Assembly (NCBI RefSeq): GCF_000496075.1
Contig: NZ_AWXZ01000029.1
Location: 160,805-224,804, forward strand
Reading direction: 5' to 3'
Origin: Lutibaculum baratangense AMV1
Lineage (GTDB): Bacteria > Pseudomonadota > Alphaproteobacteria > Rhizobiales > Tepidamorphaceae
DNA length: 64,000 bases
A program made the translations under genes and the position numbers. The notes beneath the pieces are model-generated. The model had not been told where the DNA came from. It was given only the letters and a program-made list of their open reading frames with translations, and did not search any database. This document shows positions 1 to 7,526 of the stretch, piece by piece. Position 1 is the first letter of the stretch, and each line of letters opens with the position of its first letter.

Positions 1-1642
1 TGCGCTCCAGCCGGTCCATGACCGGCCCCTTCACCTCGCTCAGATGCAGGTCGATCCCCTGCGCCGCCAGCCGGTGCATGACGAGCTCGAGCGTTTCGAG
101 GGCGCTGCCGTCGATCTCGTTCACCGCCGTGCACTGGAGCACGACATGGCGCAGCCTCGGCCGCGCCGCCACCTCGCGCAGGATGAAGTCCTCGATCGCG
201 CGCGCGTTGGCGAAGCTGAGGCTCTCGTCGATCCGCATCGACAGGACGCTCTCGTCCGTCGCCACCTCGTGCCGGAGCACGTTGCGGTAGTGCTCCGTGC
301 CCGGCACCTGCCCGACGACGGCGATGTGCGGCCGGGAGGTGCGCCACAGGAGCAGCGCCACCGTGATGGCGACGCCGGCGACGATGCCGGCCTCCACGCC
401 GAAGCCCAACGTCACGATGATCGTGGCGAGCATCGCCGCGAAATCGTGCCGGGAGTAGCGCCAGCTGCGCCGGAGGGACCCGAGGTCGACCAGGCTCAGC
501 ACCGCCACGATGATCGTCGCGGCGAGGACGGCGTTCGGCAGGTAGTAGAGGAACGGGGTCAGGAACAGCGACGCCGCCGCGATGCCGACGGCCGTGAAGG
601 CGCCGGCGGCGGGGGTTTCGGCGCCCGCGTCGAAATTGACGACGGAGCGTGCGAAGCCGCCGGTGACGGGATAGCCGCCGGAGAAGGCCGCCGCGATGTT
701 GGAGGCGCCGAGGCCCACGAGCTCCTGGTCCGGCACGATCGACTGGCGGCGCTTGGCGGCGAGCGTCTGCGCGACGGAGACCGACTCGACGAAGCCGATG
801 ACCGAGATCATCAGCGCCGGCAGGGCCAACGAGGCGTAGAGCGAGAGGTCGAGCAGCGGCATGCCGAAAGGAGGCAGGCCGGACGGTATGTCGCCGACGA
901 CCGCGACGCCCCTCTCTGCCAGGCCCAGGCCGGCCGCGAGCAGGATGCTCGCCGCCACCGCGATCACCGGACCGGCGCGCGCGACGAGGCCGGCGGCGTA
1001 GTCGCGCAGTCCCGCTCTCAGGAGAAGCGGCTTCAGGCCCTTGCGCACCCAGAACAGAAAGCCGAGCGCGCCGCAGCCGATCGCCAGCGTGAAGAGGTTC
1101 GTCTGTGCCGCGGCCGACCAGAGCGAGGCCGTCACCTCGGGCAGCGTGTGGCCCCCCGCCCGCACGCCCAGAATGTGCTGGAGCTGCGAGGCCGCGATGA
1201 GGATCCCCGACGCCGTGATGAAGCCCGAGATGACGGGATGCGACAGGAGATTGGCGACGAAGCCGAGGCGCAGGATCCCCATGAGGAGAAGCATCGCACC
1301 CGACATCAGGGCGAGCGCCGCCGCCGCTGCCACGTACTCCGGCGAGCCGGGCGCCGCCACCTCCGAGACCGCGGCTGCCGTCATGAGCGACACGACCGCG
1401 ACCGGCCCGACCGCGAGGGTGCGGCTCGTGCCGAAGATCGCGTAGGCGACGAGCGGCAGGATCGAGGCATAGAGGCCGACGACCGGCGGCAGCCCCGCCA
1501 GCATCGCGTAGGCGAGCGACTGCGGGATCAGCATGATCGTCACGATCGCCGCCGCCACGAGATCGTTCGTCAGCGTGTGACCGTTATAGGTGCGGGCCCA
1601 GCCGAGGATCGGCAGGTGGCGGGCTAGCTGAGGTCGGCTCAT
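1..1642 (-). CDS. SulP-family sulfate/anion permease with C-terminal STAS domain (3' end outside window)
   Basis: Inner-membrane SLC26/SulP anion transporter. About 547 codons are visible, and the STAS domain runs off the left edge with roughly 30 residues missing. The start is the ATG at 1642 (MSRPQLARHLPILGW). The family signature PQSLAYA lies near residues 40-46, followed by VGLYASILPL and many hydrophobic segments. Near the window edge the STAS core NEIDGSALETL is readable. The gene is last in a same-strand series with the metallo-hydrolase and two YeeE-like genes, 97 bases downstream of the hydrolase. That context suggests it moves sulfate or sulfite produced or consumed by sulfur detoxification. 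SulP proteins also carry bicarbonate or dicarboxylates, so the sulfate assignment is inference from family and neighbours. Confidence 0.9.
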   Translation of the reverse strand, partial: MSRPQLARHLPILGWARTYNGHTLTNDLVAAAIVTIMLIPQSLAYAMLAGLPPVVGLYASILPLVAYAIFGTSRTLAVGPVAVVSLMTAAAVSEVAAPGSPEYVAAAAALALMSGAMLLLMGILRLGFVANLLSHPVISGFITASGILIAASQLQHILGVRAGGHTLPEVTASLWSAAAQTNLFTLAIGCGALGFLFWVRKGLKPLLLRAGLRDYAAGLVARAGPVIAVAASILLAAGLGLAERGVAVVGDIPSGLPPFGMPLLDLSLYASLALPALMISVIGFVESVSVAQTLAAKRRQSIVPDQELVGLGASNIAAAFSGGYPVTGGFARSVVNFDAGAETPAAGAFTAVGIAAASLFLTPFLYYLPNAVLAATIIVAVLSLVDLGSLRRSWRYSRHDFAAMLATIIVTLGFGVEAGIVAGVAITVALLLWRTSRPHIAVVGQVPGTEHYRNVLRHEVATDESVLSMRIDESLSFANARAIEDFILREVAARPRLRHVVLQCTAVNEIDGSALETLELVMHRLAAQGIDLHLSEVKGPVMDRLER

Positions 1643-1739
1643 GGGTGTCGTCCGGACGTGGTGCGGCCGGGTCGATCAGCCGCATTGGAAGGTCGGCACC
1701 CTCTCCCCGGGGGCGAAGAGAGGGCGCCTTCGCTCCCGG

Positions 1740-2654
1740 TCAGAAGCGGTTGACCGGCAGCTTGAGGTAGTGCCGGCCGTCGCTCTCGGCCTCCGGCAGG
1801 CGTCCCCCGCGGAGGTTCACCTGGAGCGCGGCGAGGATGCGGTCGGGCAGCGACAGCGTCTTGTCCCGGTCCTGCCGGCGCTTGATCCAGTCCTCACGCG
1901 TCGTGCCGTCCTTCACGTGGATGTTCGACGCCTTGTGCTCGGCGACGGTGGCCTCCCACATCGGCTCCTTGCGGTCCGAGGTGCCGTAGTCATGCCCCAC
2001 GAAGAGCCGCGTTTCCGGCGGCAGGGTGAGGATCGCCTGGATCGAATCCCAAAGCACGGCTGCGTCCCCTCCGGGGAAATCGGCGCGCGAGGTGCCGGCG
2101 TCGGGATGCATCAGCGTGTCGTGCACGAAGGCCGCGTCGCCGACGACATAGGTGATCGAGCCGAGCGTGTGGCCGGGCGACAGCATGACCTTCGCCTTGA
2201 GCTCGCCGATCCGGAACGTCTCGCCCTCCCTGAACAGGCGGTCGAAGTCCCTGTCCGGGTCGAAGGCGTCCGGCATGTGGTAGATCTCGCGCCAGATCCC
2301 GGCGATCTCGCGAACCTTCTCGCCGATCGCCGTCGGTGCTCCGGTCGCCGCCTTCAGATGCGCCGAGGCCATCCAGTGGTCGGCGTGCGGGTGGGTGTCG
2401 AGCACCCACTCGACCGTCAGACCGTTCTCCTTCACGAGGTCGAGGATCTGGTTCATCGAGCCGAGGTCGGTTCGGTAGTGCTTCGGATCGAAGTTCCAGA
2501 CGACGTCGATCAGCGCCGCCTTCTTCGTCGCCGGGTCGGCGCAGAGGTACTGGATCGAGCCGGTGTCGGGCTCGTAGATGCCCCATACGTCCGGGCTTCC
2601 GGGCCCGCGCGAGGGGGAATGGCGCACGACCCGTTCATTCATGCGATCGCTCAT
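1740..2654 (-). CDS. MBL-fold metallo-hydrolase, persulfide dioxygenase-like (Blh type)
   Basis: 304-residue metallo-beta-lactamase-fold protein. Metal ligands are visible: HPHADH at residues 88-93, H162 in SPGHT, D179 in VHDT and H221 in VGHDYG. The pattern and length fit the ETHE1/Blh group, which oxidises glutathione persulfide to sulfite and glutathione in the cytoplasm. The start is the ATG at 2654, overlapping the stop of the upstream YeeE-like gene (ATGA), so the two are probably translationally coupled. An internal ATG at 2642 is possible but less favoured. In other alphaproteobacteria this enzyme type is in operons with YeeE-like membrane proteins under an ArsR-type persulfide sensor. 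No regulator gene is next to it here. Dioxygenase activity is inferred from family and context. Confidence 0.86.
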   Translation of the reverse strand: MSDRMNERVVRHSPSRGPGSPDVWGIYEPDTGSIQYLCADPATKKAALIDVVWNFDPKHYRTDLGSMNQILDLVKENGLTVEWVLDTHPHADHWMASAHLKAATGAPTAIGEKVREIAGIWREIYHMPDAFDPDRDFDRLFREGETFRIGELKAKVMLSPGHTLGSITYVVGDAAFVHDTLMHPDAGTSRADFPGGDAAVLWDSIQAILTLPPETRLFVGHDYGTSDRKEPMWEATVAEHKASNIHVKDGTTREDWIKRRQDRDKTLSLPDRILAALQVNLRGGRLPEAESDGRHYLKLPVNRF

Positions 2655-3097
2655 GCGGTTGCTCCCTTGTTGGAGGTCGAGAAGAAGTTCGTGTTGCGGG
2701 TGCGCACTCCTGCCCACATGCCGATGAGCATGGCCGGGACGAAGACGAGGGTTCCGGGCGCGAGGAGCGGCAGGGCGGTCAGCGCCGGCCCCGGGCAGTA
2801 GCCGCCGAGCCCCCAGCCGAGGCCGAAGATCGCGGCGCCCGCGACGAGCTTGCCGTCTATAGTCTTCGAGCTCGGAAGCTCGAAGCGCTGCATGAGCACC
2901 GGCCGCGACCGCCGCCAGGCGAGGCGGTAGCCGAGGAACGTGGCGACCACCGCACCGCCCATGACGAAGGCGAGGCTCGGGTCCCATGTGCCGAAGAGGT
3001 CGAGGAAGTTCAGGACCTTCGCCGGGTCGGCCATGCCGGATATGACGAGGCCGAGGCCGAAGACGAGGCCGGCCGCGAAACCGAGGAACGGACGCAT
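2651..3097 (-). CDS. YeeE/YedE-family (DUF395) sulfur transport protein, C-terminal half
   Basis: 148-residue membrane protein with about four transmembrane segments, starting MRPFLGFAAGL. The motif GGYCPGPALTAL carries the conserved cysteine that YeeE-family thiosulfate/sulfur carriers use to pass the substrate inward. At this size it is half of a full-length YeeE and probably pairs with the product of the gene just upstream. Its start overlaps the upstream stop by one base (TGATG), and its own stop overlaps the hydrolase start, giving a tightly coupled set. Substrate is not determined by sequence; thiosulfate or another reduced sulfur species is the family expectation. Confidence 0.88.
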   Translation of the reverse strand: MRPFLGFAAGLVFGLGLVISGMADPAKVLNFLDLFGTWDPSLAFVMGGAVVATFLGYRLAWRRSRPVLMQRFELPSSKTIDGKLVAGAAIFGLGWGLGGYCPGPALTALPLLAPGTLVFVPAMLIGMWAGVRTRNTNFFSTSNKGATA

Positions 3098-3552
3098 CAG
3101 AGAACTCCAGCCAGAACGTGACGGGCGATCGTGACGGTCGCGACCGCGACGCCCATGAAGACCAGCACGGACACGAGCGAGCGCGGCGACAGGCGGGCGA
3201 GACCGCAGACGCCGTGGCCGGACGTGCAGCCGGAGCCGAGAGCGGTGCCGAAGCCGACGAGCAGCCCCGCCACCGCCATCAGCGGCAGGTTGCCGGACAC
3301 CGTCTGCTCCACGGGCGATCCCGTGGCGAGGGCATAGAGGAGCGGTGCGGCGAGCAGCCCGAGAAGGAAGGCGGCCCTCCAGCTCCAGTCCCCGGCCCTG
3401 TGGGCGGCCTTGGCCCACATCGTCTGGGTGACGATGCCGGTGATGCCGGCGATCCGGCCGAACAGGGCCATCGCCATCACGGCGGAGAGCCCGATCAGGA
3501 CGCCGCCGAGAAGCGATGCCACGGGCGTGAATTCTGTGGGAACGGACAACAT
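3097..3552 (-). CDS. YeeE/YedE-family (DUF395) sulfur transport protein, N-terminal half
   Basis: 151-residue membrane protein, first gene of the sulfur operon. It carries the family motif GSGCTSGHGVCG with two cysteines, plus hydrophobic segments throughout. The ATG at 3552 is chosen because AGAGG lies five bases upstream; a GTG at 3567 would add five residues but place that sequence inside the gene. It likely associates with the downstream half-protein to form one sulfur carrier. Expression probably starts from the promoter/palindrome at 3606-3641. Split YeeE pairs are common in proteobacteria, so the division itself is not damage. Confidence 0.88.
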   Translation of the reverse strand: MLSVPTEFTPVASLLGGVLIGLSAVMAMALFGRIAGITGIVTQTMWAKAAHRAGDWSWRAAFLLGLLAAPLLYALATGSPVEQTVSGNLPLMAVAGLLVGFGTALGSGCTSGHGVCGLARLSPRSLVSVLVFMGVAVATVTIARHVLAGVL

Positions 3553-3605
3553 CTCAACCTCTCGCACCGGCCGTGGCGCGAGGGGCGCCGCCGGGTCTGA
3601 GGCGA

Positions 3606-3641
3606 CATATGTTGGCTCTACTTACATTAGTCAAGCCTAAT
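3606..3641 (-). promoter_or_regulatory. Candidate promoter with overlapping palindromic operator for the sulfur operon
   Basis: On the minus strand TTGACT (3629-3634) and CATATG (3606-3611) are separated by 17 bases, a plausible -35/-10 pair. A perfect inverted repeat, ATTAG-N6-CTAAT (3626-3641), covers the -35 box. A repressor bound there would block RNA polymerase, the arrangement seen with ArsR-type persulfide sensors of the BigR/SqrR kind. No such gene is in the window. The element is about 55 bases upstream of the first YeeE-like ATG. Sequence pattern only; regulator identity is inference. Confidence 0.55.
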
Positions 3642-3665
3642 ATACGAAAGAGGCAGGCTACGGGC

Positions 3666-3938
3666 TCAGAAGAGGCGGAGCGGCTCGCCGGGTCGCGCTT
3701 GGGAGGGTTGCGGAACCGGAGGCTCCGCCGCCGCGACGTCCGCCGTGTTCCCCGCATCGATGAGGCCGGCGGCCAGAAGGGGACCTGCGCTCTCGATGAG
3801 GAAGGACAACGCGACGGCCGCCGCGACCGCCGCGAGCGCGACCGCCGCCGCACGACGTCCGCCCGCCGCGAGGGCTCCATCCCGCACGTGGCGAGAGGGA
3901 GCTTGGCGGTTCGAGCTTTCGATTGGCGGTCCGGACAT
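3666..3938 (-). CDS. Possible small single-pass membrane protein, unrecognised
   Basis: 90-codon frame from the ATG at 3938 (MSGPPIESSNRQ). A basic stretch is followed by an alanine-rich hydrophobic segment of about 20 residues, then a proline-rich end. GTGAGGAGA lies about 13 bases upstream, farther than ideal for a ribosome site. It faces away from the AraC gene. I do not recognise a family. Alanine-rich frames arise by chance at this GC, so it may not be a gene. Confidence 0.3.
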   Translation of the reverse strand: MSGPPIESSNRQAPSRHVRDGALAAGGRRAAAVALAAVAAAVALSFLIESAGPLLAAGLIDAGNTADVAAAEPPVPQPSQARPGEPLRLF

Positions 3939-4146
3939 GGCGGCGCGACGTCTCCTCACTGCGATCCCGTCCGACCGTAGGATTCACGGCCTGATAAGAT
4001 GCGACTTCTACCTTGCCTGGCGTCCGGGAAACCGTGCCGTCCGTCCCGGCCGATGGAAACGGGTCGTGGGGTCGTGGGTTCCGGCAGCTACCGCACGGTG
4101 CCGAGGGCGGCGGGGGCCGAACGCGGCGCGAAGGGGGGCGTTCGCC

Positions 4147-5208
4147 ATGAACGGGAAAGACGAGCATCGCACGCGCACCGCCGTGCCCGTCCCGCACTCC
4201 GTCTTCCGTGTCGTCGATGCGCCGCCGGGAGAGCGTTTCGGGCTCTGGAAGGAGAGCATCTCCTGCATCTTCGACGTGGAAGCCGAGAGGGAGACGAGGC
4301 TTCTCGATTTCGACGCGGAGGTCGAGGCGTGGCTTCTCGGCCAGCTGATGCTGGCGCGCACGACGAGCCGGGCCCAGAGCTGGCGCCGCTCCGCCTCGAC
4401 GATCGCGCGCGACGGGATGGACCACTACATGGTCCAGCTTTTCGCCGAAGGGGAAATGGAAGCCGGCGACGGGCCCCGCTCGACCTTCGCCGACGGTCAG
4501 GCTCTCGTCGTCTTCGACCTCGCCCGGGAGATGACGAGCCGCACGCCGAGCTTCACGAACCTCTCCCTCGTGATACCGCGCGAGGCCCTGTCAGACGCGC
4601 TGTTCGCCCCCGACGACCAGCATATGCGGACGCTGCGAACCGCCGAGCCGCTGGCAGCGATGCTGCGCGACCATCTGGTGGCCCTGACGCGCGTCGGCCG
4701 GCGGCTGACCACGACCCAGGCCCGGGAAGTCTCCCGGGCCACCACGACGATGGTCGCCGCCTGCCTCAACGGGTGCGAGCACGCGGCCGGGCTCGACGCC
4801 GCTCCGCGCGTGGCCCAGCTCGGGACCTGCAAGCGGCTGATCGAGCAGAACCTCTCGGACCCCGGGCTATCGGCCTCGCAGATCTGCGGGACGGCCGGCC
4901 TGTCCCGCACGAAGCTCTACGCCCTGTTCGCGCCGCTCGGCGGCGTCAACGCCCACATCCGGGAGCGGCGGCTGCGCCGGGCGCTGTCGGCTCTGGCCGA
5001 CCCGCGCAACCGCTTTCGCCCGGTCTACGAGATCGCGGCCACCTGCGGCTTCCGCAACGAGAGCGCGTTCAGCCGCGCCTTCCGCCGGCGCTTCGGCCGC
5101 TCCCCCCGCGAAGCTCGCCACGAGGGCGTCGACCTCGCCCCGGCGGCCCGGACCGCCTCGGGCGCCGGCCACCGCTACGAGCACTGGCTGCACCACCTGG
5201 CCGTCTAG
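4147..5208 (+). CDS. AraC-family transcriptional regulator
   Basis: 353-residue cytoplasmic regulator. The N-terminal ~220 residues resemble the AraC ligand-binding domain found in regulators with a FGLWKESI-type start. The C-terminal ~100 residues hold a double helix-turn-helix of the AraC/XylS class: LSASQICGTAGLSRTKLYALF and then YEIAATCGFRNESAFSRAF, followed by FGRSPREAR. The ATG at 4147 is chosen because AAGGGGGG lies eight bases upstream and homology begins shortly after; the frame is open much further 5' only because of base composition. No obvious target gene is adjacent, and the downstream small gene converges on it. Ligand unknown. Confidence 0.85.
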   Translation: MNGKDEHRTRTAVPVPHSVFRVVDAPPGERFGLWKESISCIFDVEAERETRLLDFDAEVEAWLLGQLMLARTTSRAQSWRRSASTIARDGMDHYMVQLFAEGEMEAGDGPRSTFADGQALVVFDLAREMTSRTPSFTNLSLVIPREALSDALFAPDDQHMRTLRTAEPLAAMLRDHLVALTRVGRRLTTTQAREVSRATTTMVAACLNGCEHAAGLDAAPRVAQLGTCKRLIEQNLSDPGLSASQICGTAGLSRTKLYALFAPLGGVNAHIRERRLRRALSALADPRNRFRPVYEIAATCGFRNESAFSRAFRRRFGRSPREARHEGVDLAPAARTASGAGHRYEHWLHHLAV

Positions 5209-5247
5209 GTCCAGCCGCGGGATGGAAGGCGGCGCTGGCGTGCACGA

Positions 5248-5469
5248 TCAGAGGTCCTCGTCGTCCTGCGGCGCGAGAAGGTCGGCGAGCTGCGCCACGC
5301 GACCGCGTGGCAGCTCCCTCCCCTCGCCGACGAGCGCCTCGTCGCTGTTGACCCACATCCAGGCCTCGAGGAGCTCCTGGCGCGTCGCCCCGGTCGCGAT
5401 GATGTCGGCCGCGAGCGTGTTGCCGACCGGCCCCAGAACCTCGGTCACCTCGCTTCGTGTCAATGTCAT
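5248..5469 (-). CDS. Conserved small protein of unknown function (73 aa)
   Basis: 73-residue acidic protein starting MTLTRSEVTEVLGPVG and ending in an acidic QDDEDL tail. The pattern of a helical start, an ATGATRQELLEAW segment and a PRGRVAQLADLL end is one I recall from short hypothetical proteins in alphaproteobacteria; no function is known to me. It converges with the AraC gene and is divergent from the reductase at 5712. No signal peptide, membrane segment or metal motif is visible. Confidence 0.6.
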   Translation of the reverse strand: MTLTRSEVTEVLGPVGNTLAADIIATGATRQELLEAWMWVNSDEALVGEGRELPRGRVAQLADLLAPQDDEDL

Positions 5470-5711
5470 CCGTCATCTCCTCGATGAGGTCTCACCCGCC
5501 TCGACATAGGCGCGACGCCCTGTCCGTCAAAGCCCTCGGGCCCGCCGGCTTGGCCAGCGTCACCATGGGCCCGTGGCGACCGCGCTTTCCCGAAGAGAAG
5601 GCGCAGCAGCGGCGGTCGCAACCCACCCGTGTTTTGACGGAGTTGCACGCCCGCCGACGGCCCGTAGGCTGGGGAGACGACGGGGACCCGGTGGCCTGGC
5701 AGGGAGAGCCG

Positions 5712-7175
5712 ATGCGAGATCAGAGCGTGTTCGCGGCTTCCGCTCCGGCGCGCGCGGCGTTGCCGGGCTGGGCACTGGCGTCGCTCTACGTCGCCGCGGC
5801 TCTCCTTCCCCTGGTCCTCGCCGTCGGCACGGGCGTTCCCCCCGCGGATGCGTGGTCCGAAGCCGGCACGGCCGCCGGATCCGTGGCCCTGGCTTCCATG
5901 GCCGTGCAGTTCGTGACCTCGGGCCGCTTCGAGACGTTCGCCGGCCGGCTCGGCATCGACGTGACGATGGCGTTCCACAAGCAGGCGGCACGGTGGATCC
6001 TCATGGCGGTGATCCTCCACCCCCTCCTCTACGTCGCGCCGACGCTGATCGACAATCCGGCCCGCGGGGTCGACCGCATCCTCGGCATGTTCGCCGCGCC
6101 GCGCCTCGCGACCGGCGTCGTGGCGTGGCTGGCGGCGATCCTGCTGGTGCTCCTCGCGGTCCTCCGCGAACGCCTGCCGTTCCCCTACGAGGCATGGCGC
6201 GGCGGCCACCTCGTGCTGGCGGTCGTGGCGGTGGCCGGTGGGCTGCACCACGCGCTCACCGTCGGCACCTATGCCGCGGAGCGGATCGTCGCCATCGCGT
6301 GGCTGGCCGTTGCAGGCCTCGTGGTCGCGAGCATCGCCGTTCTCTACGGCGTCAGGTGGTGGCGCCTGCGCCGGGACGGCTGGCGGCTCGTCTCGAACAC
6401 GAAAATCGGCACGGCCCTCTGGGAACTGGAGCTCGCGCCCGAGCGGGACACGGGGACGTTCCGCTACGGCGCCGGGCAGTTCGTCTGGATGACCGTCGCA
6501 CCCCGCCTGTTCCCTCTCTTCGACCACCCGTTCTCGATCGCTTCCTCCCCGCGGCAGCCGGGCCTGCGCCTCGTGATCAAGGAAATCGGCGACTTCACGC
6601 GGCGGATCGGCGAGGTGAAGCCCGGCACCCGCATCGGGATCGACGGGCCGCACGGCAGCTTCGCGGTCGACGGCCGGGACGCCGACGCCATCCTGCTGGT
6701 GGCCGGCGGCGTCGGCATAGCACCGATCCTCGGGCTCCTGCGCGACCTCGCAGCGTCCGCAGACCCGCGTCCGGTCCGGCTCGTCTATGGCGGGGGCAGC
6801 CCCGACAAGATCGTCGCCCAACGGGAGATCGCGGAATTCGCGTCCCTGATAGACCTCGAGGTCGATCTCGTGAGCGAGACGCCTGCGGCGGGCTGGAAGG
6901 GCTCCGTCGGCATGATCGACCGGGCGCGGCTCGAGGTCGCGCTGCGCGGTCTCGACCGGACGCGGACACTCGCCATGATCTGCGGCCGACATGGGATGAT
7001 CACCTCGGCGGCCGACGCGCTTCTCGACCTCGGCCTGCCGATCCAGAACGTGGTCTACGAGCGCTTCGACTACTCTGCCGGCCCGGGATCGAGGGCCGAT
7101 CGGCGCCAGAACGGACGGTTCGCAGCGATCGGCCTCGTACTGGCCGCGGGCGCCGCCGCATTCGCCCTGCGATGA
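5712..7175 (+). CDS. Ferric-reductase-like transmembrane flavocytochrome (FAD/NAD-binding)
   Basis: 487-residue membrane oxidoreductase. About six transmembrane helices span residues 18-225; candidate haem ligands are the histidines in AFHKQ, VILHPL, GGHLV and GGLHHAL. An FAD-binding part follows (HPFSIASSP), then a pyridine-nucleotide part (GGVGIAPILGLLRDL, MICGRHGM) and YERFDY near the end. A final hydrophobic helix (FAAIGLVLAAGAAAFAL) is unusual for the family. The ATG at 5712 is chosen for its AGGGAGAG ribosome site. It would take electrons from NAD(P)H and pass them through haem across the membrane. The cytochrome c gene on the other strand abuts its stop exactly and is a plausible electron partner. 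Physiological acceptor unknown. Confidence 0.85.
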   Translation: MRDQSVFAASAPARAALPGWALASLYVAAALLPLVLAVGTGVPPADAWSEAGTAAGSVALASMAVQFVTSGRFETFAGRLGIDVTMAFHKQAARWILMAVILHPLLYVAPTLIDNPARGVDRILGMFAAPRLATGVVAWLAAILLVLLAVLRERLPFPYEAWRGGHLVLAVVAVAGGLHHALTVGTYAAERIVAIAWLAVAGLVVASIAVLYGVRWWRLRRDGWRLVSNTKIGTALWELELAPERDTGTFRYGAGQFVWMTVAPRLFPLFDHPFSIASSPRQPGLRLVIKEIGDFTRRIGEVKPGTRIGIDGPHGSFAVDGRDADAILLVAGGVGIAPILGLLRDLAASADPRPVRLVYGGGSPDKIVAQREIAEFASLIDLEVDLVSETPAAGWKGSVGMIDRARLEVALRGLDRTRTLAMICGRHGMITSAADALLDLGLPIQNVVYERFDYSAGPGSRADRRQNGRFAAIGLVLAAGAAAFALR

Positions 7176-7436
7176 TCAGAGGCTCAGGAGATAGGCGATG
7201 ACGGACTGGCGCATGCCCTCATCCGGTGCGTGGTGGTCGATGAGGAAAGCCTCCAGGCGCTCCCGCCGCTCGCTCTCGTCGCCGCGCATGCCGCGGACGA
7301 GGCGCTCGGGGCTGCGGTGGCATTCGGCGCAGGCCTCCCGGTACGCCTCCTCGCCAGAGGCCGTCGCGTCTGCCTCGGCCAATGCGGGGCTGGCCGTCAG
7401 GGCGCTCGCGATAAGAACGATGGCAGCGGGTCTCAT
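7176..7436 (-). CDS. Small periplasmic c-type cytochrome
   Basis: 86-residue precursor. Residues 1-20 are a Sec signal peptide ending ALA. The mature part holds one haem-attachment motif, CAECH at 36-40, and possible distal methionines at M49 and M74. It is about the smallest size for a class I cytochrome. It converges tail to tail with the membrane flavocytochrome: the two stop codons abut at 7175/7176 with no base between. That adjacency suggests a shared electron path, but the genes are on opposite strands and not an operon, so the link is inference. Confidence 0.8.
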   Translation of the reverse strand: MRPAAIVLIASALTASPALAEADATASGEEAYREACAECHRSPERLVRGMRGDESERRERLEAFLIDHHAPDEGMRQSVIAYLLSL

Positions 7437-7526
7437 GTCTCACCTCACGATGCGTTCCGTCCCGGGCGGCCGGGCTCTATCCGGCCGTTCGCCCTGCCGC
7501 GCGGTCTCGGCAGATCCGGTGCCCTC

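Noticed and set aside
44..1627. Long plus-strand frame of 527 codons at the left end
   Set aside because: It is the antisense of the SulP permease; its translation is arginine/histidine-rich without domain signals, typical of GC-driven shadow frames.
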